From the NCBI RefSeq assembly GCF_003664255.1, contig NZ_RCCV01000002.1, positions 188,501-252,500 on the forward strand: a DNA stretch of 64,000 nucleotides. Reading direction: 5' to 3'. The DNA comes from Micromonospora sp. M71_S20. GTDB lineage: Bacteria; Actinomycetota; Actinomycetes; Mycobacteriales; Micromonosporaceae. Each line of letters opens with the position of its first letter. The first letter of the stretch is position 1. A program made the translations under genes and the position numbers. Of the stretch, positions 58,695 through 64,000 are shown piece by piece. Under the pieces are notes generated by a model. The model searched no databases. It was given only the letters and a program-made list of their open reading frames with translations, and was not told where the DNA came from.

Positions 58695-59837
58695 CTACTT
58701 CGCCTTGTTCTGGAAGTCGGGGTGCTCCAGCAGGAACGCGTCGAGCTGCCCCTTCTGCAGGGCGGCGAAGAAGTCGTCCACGGCGGGCTGGAACTTCTCG
58801 CCCCGGTAGGCCCCGTTCTCGGTGACCGAGCCGCCCGGCAGCTTGATCATCTGAATCGTCTCCGGACGGATGTTCTTGAGGGCCAGGCCGAAGTCGACCA
58901 CGCTGTTGCCCCGGCCGCTGAAGATGAGCGACTGCCCGGCCGCCCGCAGCACCCGGTCCAGCTTGACCGGGTTGGTCACCACGTCGGCGCTGAACGCCTG
59001 GCCGGCCATGGCCTTGACGAACTGCTGCTGGTGCCGCTGCCGCCCGTAGTCGCCGTCGGGGACGCCGTTCTTCGGGTAGCGCTGGCGGACGTAGTCGAGC
59101 GCCTGCCACCCGCTGAGGTGCTGGTTGCCCTTCTTGTAGACCGCCTGCGGGCCGACGTAGCCCTCGCCGTTCGGGTTGCCCTTGCGGTGCTTGCCGTCCG
59201 GCTCGCGGTGCTCGGAGCGCACCTCGCGCTCGATGTACATGTCGACGCCGCCCATAGCGTCGACGATCTTCTTGAAGCCGTTGAAGTTGATGATCGCGCC
59301 GGCGTCGAAGCGCGTGATGCCGGTGACGTTCTGCACCGTCGTCGCCAGCAGCTCGAAGCCGCGGGCCGCGTCCGGGTTGCCGCCGGGCACCCGGCTGCCG
59401 TACGACATCGCCGCGTTGAGCCGGTCGGTGCCGCCCTTGAACTCCGCCCGGCTGAACTCGGGGATCTCCACGATGAGGTCACGCGGCATCGAGAAGAGGT
59501 AGGCCCGGTCCATCTCCGCCGGCACGTGCAGCACCATCACCGAGTCGGCCAGCGGCGGCATCTCCGGGTTGCGCGGGTCGATGCCCACCAGCAGGATGTT
59601 GAGCGGGCCCTTGATGTCGCTCTTGCGCTCCTTCGCCCCGGCGGCCTGGTCGCCGAAGAGGTCGGCCTTGCCGACGGCCCCCTCGTAACGGGCCATCAGC
59701 GCCTCGGCGCCGACCAGCACGGCCCCGCTGAGCAGCATCAGGACGGCACCGAACACGGTGCAGACCCGGGCCCAGCGCGGCACCCCCGACCACCTGGACG
59801 GCTTGCCGCCGCCCTTGTCGGCCTTACCCACGATCAT
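58695..59837 (-). CDS. LytR-CpsA-Psr family cell-wall glycopolymer ligase
   Basis: A 380-residue LCP protein. A basic cytoplasmic start and one membrane helix (about 25-47) precede the extracytoplasmic LCP domain: NILLVGIDPRN, then DSVMVLHV, SMPRDLIVEIP with the phosphate-binding arginine, RLNAAMSYG and LDYVRQRYPKNGVPDGDYGR. Such enzymes attach phosphodiester-linked polymers to peptidoglycan. It lies inside the atp cluster between atpD and atpC, a position where I know of no standard counterpart. ATG at 59837 lacks a spaced ribosome site; GTG at 59831, six bases after GGAG, may be the true start. Confidence 0.92.
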   Translation of the reverse strand: MIVGKADKGGGKPSRWSGVPRWARVCTVFGAVLMLLSGAVLVGAEALMARYEGAVGKADLFGDQAAGAKERKSDIKGPLNILLVGIDPRNPEMPPLADSVMVLHVPAEMDRAYLFSMPRDLIVEIPEFSRAEFKGGTDRLNAAMSYGSRVPGGNPDAARGFELLATTVQNVTGITRFDAGAIINFNGFKKIVDAMGGVDMYIEREVRSEHREPDGKHRKGNPNGEGYVGPQAVYKKGNQHLSGWQALDYVRQRYPKNGVPDGDYGRQRHQQQFVKAMAGQAFSADVVTNPVKLDRVLRAAGQSLIFSGRGNSVVDFGLALKNIRPETIQMIKLPGGSVTENGAYRGEKFQPAVDDFFAALQKGQLDAFLLEHPDFQNKAK

Positions 59838-59997
59838 CTCCGTTCGTCACGCCCACGATCAGGAGACGGGCGCATGCAGCCGATTCGTTGCGGATCGACG
59901 CCCACGTGGTGAGTGGGCGGATCGACGGTACCTCGCGTCCGGCATGATCGCCGACCACGCGGAACCGGGCGGCGGCGATCACCCGGTCCGAAGACGG

Positions 59998-60036
59998 ACG
60001 AAAGGCCGCCCCGGCAGTGCCGGGGCGGCCTTTCGT
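59998..60036 (-). terminator. strong terminator after atpD
   Basis: Perfect 18-bp stem (ACGAAAGGCCGCCCCGGC at 59998-60015 against 60019-60036) with a 3-base loop, 13 bases beyond the atpD stop. It should end most atp transcription before the LCP and atpC genes. Confidence 0.9.
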
Positions 60037-60049
60037 CAGGACCGACAGG

Positions 60050-62415
<2,366 letters not shown>

Positions 62416-62425
62416 GGATCAGCCC

Positions 62426-64000
62426 TTACTGGTTCTCGGCCGGGCGGTCGCCCGCGCCGTCCCGGTAGCGGGTCACCGTCTCGCGGTTCTCGTCGCCCTC
62501 CAGCGGCGAGGCCGGGGCCTCGTTGATCCGCCGCTCGTCGGCCTTGCCGAGGAAGACCTGCTTGAAGTCGGCGATGGCGGCGTCGAGCGAGCCGATGATG
62601 TCGTCGTTCCACTGGTGGTCGGCGATGCTGGCCAGCACACTCTCGTGCTTGTGGCGCAGGTACTGGAGGAACTCCGACTCGAAGCGGCGGATCTCCCCGA
62701 CCGGGATGTCGTCCAGCTTGCCCTCGGTGCCGGCCCAGACCGAGACGACCTGCTCCTGCACCGGGAACGGCGAGTAGTTCGACTGCTTGAGCAGCTCGAC
62801 CAGGCGGGCGCCGCGGTCCAGCTGGGCGCGGGAGGTCTTGTCCAGGTCGGAGGCGAAGGCGGCGAACGCCTCCAGCTCGCGGAACTGGGCCAGGTTGAGC
62901 CGCAGCGAGCCGGCGACCTTCTTCATCGGCTTCACCTGCGCGGCGCCACCGACCCGGGAGACCGAGGTGCCGACGTTGATGGCCGGCCGGACGCCCTGGT
63001 TGAACAGGTCGGTCTCCAGGAAGATCTGGCCGTCGGTGATGGAGATGACGTTGGTCGGGATGAAGGCCGAGATGTCGTTGGCCTTCGTCTCGATGATCGG
63101 CAGGCCGGTCATCGAGCCGCCGCCCAGCTCGTCGGAGAGCTTCGCGCAGCGCTCCAGCAGGCGGGAGTGCAGGTAGAAGACGTCACCCGGGTACGCCTCA
63201 CGGCCCGGCGGGCGACGCAGCAGCAGGGACACGGCGCGGTACGCCTCGGCCTGCTTGCTCAGGTCGTCGAAGACGATCAGGACGTGCTTGCCGCCGTACA
63301 TCCAGTGCTGCCCGATGGACGAGCCGGTGTAGGGGGCGAGGTACTTGAAGCCGGCCGGGTCGGAGGCCGGGGAGGCGACGATGGTGGTGTACTCCATCGC
63401 GCCCGCCTCCTCCAGGACGCCCTTGATCGAGGCGATCGTGGAGGCCTTCTGGCCGATGGCGACGTAGATGCAGCGGACCTGCTTCTTCGGGTCGCCGGAG
63501 CGCCAGTTGTCCCGCTGGTTGAGGATGGTGTCCAGCGCGACGGTGGTCTTGCCCGTCTTCCGGTCGCCGATGATCAGCTGACGCTGACCGCGACCGATCG
63601 GGGTCATGGCGTCGACCGCCTTGAGACCGGTCTGCAGCGGCTCGTCGACGGACTGCCGGGCCATCACGTTGGGGGCCTGGAGCTCCAGCTCGCGGAAGCC
63701 CTCGTTGGCGATGTCGCCGAGCCCGTCGATCGGCTGGCCGAGCGCGTTGACCACGCGGCCGAGGAAGGCGTCGCCGACCGGCACGGAGAGCACCCGGCCG
63801 GTGCGCTTGACGCGCTGGCCCTCTTCGAGCTTGGCGGAGTCACCGAGAACGACGACACCGATCTCCCGGACGTCGAGGTTCAGCGCCACACCCAGGGTGC
63901 CGTCCTCGAACTCCAGGAGCTCGTTGGTCATGGTCGAGGGAAGACCCTCGACGTGGGCGATGCCGTCGCCGGTGTCGGCGACGGTGCCGACCTCCTCGCG
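62426..64000 (-). CDS. atpA: F-type ATP synthase alpha subunit (5-prime end beyond the window)
   Basis: The window holds 524 codons; roughly the first 30 residues are missing. Visible parts include [20 protein letters not shown], the P-loop [13 protein letters not shown], the long C-terminal helical domain and an Asn/Asp/Glu-rich tail ([14 protein letters not shown]). Inner methionines such as the one at 63931 are not the start, since the upstream frame is clearly the family N-terminus. It leads the atpA-atpG-atpD stretch; atpH and atpF are expected further up. Confidence 0.97.
   Translation of the reverse strand, partial: REEVGTVADTGDGIAHVEGLPSTMTNELLEFEDGTLGVALNLDVREIGVVVLGDSAKLEEGQRVKRTGRVLSVPVGDAFLGRVVNALGQPIDGLGDIANEGFRELELQAPNVMARQSVDEPLQTGLKAVDAMTPIGRGQRQLIIGDRKTGKTTVALDTILNQRDNWRSGDPKKQVRCIYVAIGQKASTIASIKGVLEEAGAMEYTTIVASPASDPAGFKYLAPYTGSSIGQHWMYGGKHVLIVFDDLSKQAEAYRAVSLLLRRPPGREAYPGDVFYLHSRLLERCAKLSDELGGGSMTGLPIIETKANDISAFIPTNVISITDGQIFLETDLFNQGVRPAINVGTSVSRVGGAAQVKPMKKVAGSLRLNLAQFRELEAFAAFASDLDKTSRAQLDRGARLVELLKQSNYSPFPVQEQVVSVWAGTEGKLDDIPVGEIRRFESEFLQYLRHKHESVLASIADHQWNDDIIGSLDAAIADFKQVFLGKADERRINEAPASPLEGDENRETVTRYRDGAGDRPAENQ

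Overview
This 64-kb window is chromosomal DNA from a high-GC actinobacterium, most likely a Micromonospora-type member of the Micromonosporaceae. The clues are the very high GC content, GTG/TTG starts, a conservon-type signalling operon, NucS in place of MutS/MutL, a class F sortase, a DivIVA/Scy-like coiled-coil pair, a CelR-regulated family 6 cellulase, and the neighbourhood atp - DUF2550 - pduO - murA known from other actinobacteria. I see no prophage, insertion sequence, rRNA, tRNA or CRISPR array.

Layout. 1-3064: conservon operon on the minus strand (kinase-like, roadblock, DUF742). 3295-5237: fur-catalase pair. 5434-9728: plus-strand small proteins, among them two tandem paralogues, plus a sodium/solute symporter. 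9840-13888: secreted cellulase with a CelR-type promoter, then a charged surface protein and a sortase. 13977-21293: giant NAD-glutamate dehydrogenase and a penicillin-binding lipoprotein. 21568-24499: palindromic spacers around a tailed ureohydrolase and a thioredoxin co-chaperone. 24529-31227: icmA, meaB, thiolase, epimerase and crotonyl-CoA carboxylase/reductase. 31517-36849: two polar-growth coiled-coil proteins and an AI-2E transporter. 36934-43480: hydrolases, an ECF sigma factor with its partner, a double 3-hydroxyacyl-CoA dehydrogenase and an FHA protein. 43745-50430: aldehyde dehydrogenase, methyltransferase, nucS, a lysozyme-like secreted protein, a repeat-rich spacer, a deacetylase and a DUF1540 protein. 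50521-57664: ethylmalonyl-CoA mutase, an ABC exporter, 3-hydroxybutyryl-CoA dehydrogenase, murA and pduO. 57853-64000: DUF2550, atpC, an LCP gene, atpD, atpG and partial atpA.

How it fits together. The strongest theme is acyl-CoA metabolism. Thiolase, two 3-hydroxyacyl-CoA dehydrogenases, Ccr, an epimerase and an MeaA-type ethylmalonyl-CoA mutase make up the first half of the ethylmalonyl-CoA pathway. IcmA links isobutyryl-CoA to butyryl-CoA. MeaB and the cobalamin adenosyltransferase would service the B12 mutases. These genes are scattered over 30 kb, but six of their upstream regions share a similar 15-bp sequence (close to TTAGCnnnCGTTCAG), which may be the operator of one undescribed regulon.

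Other points of note: an LCP cell-wall ligase gene splits atpD from atpC, with a perfect terminator and a new promoter at the junction; several families of palindromic spacer elements are present; and many genes have a -10 box exactly 6-7 bases before the start codon, which predicts leaderless mRNAs.
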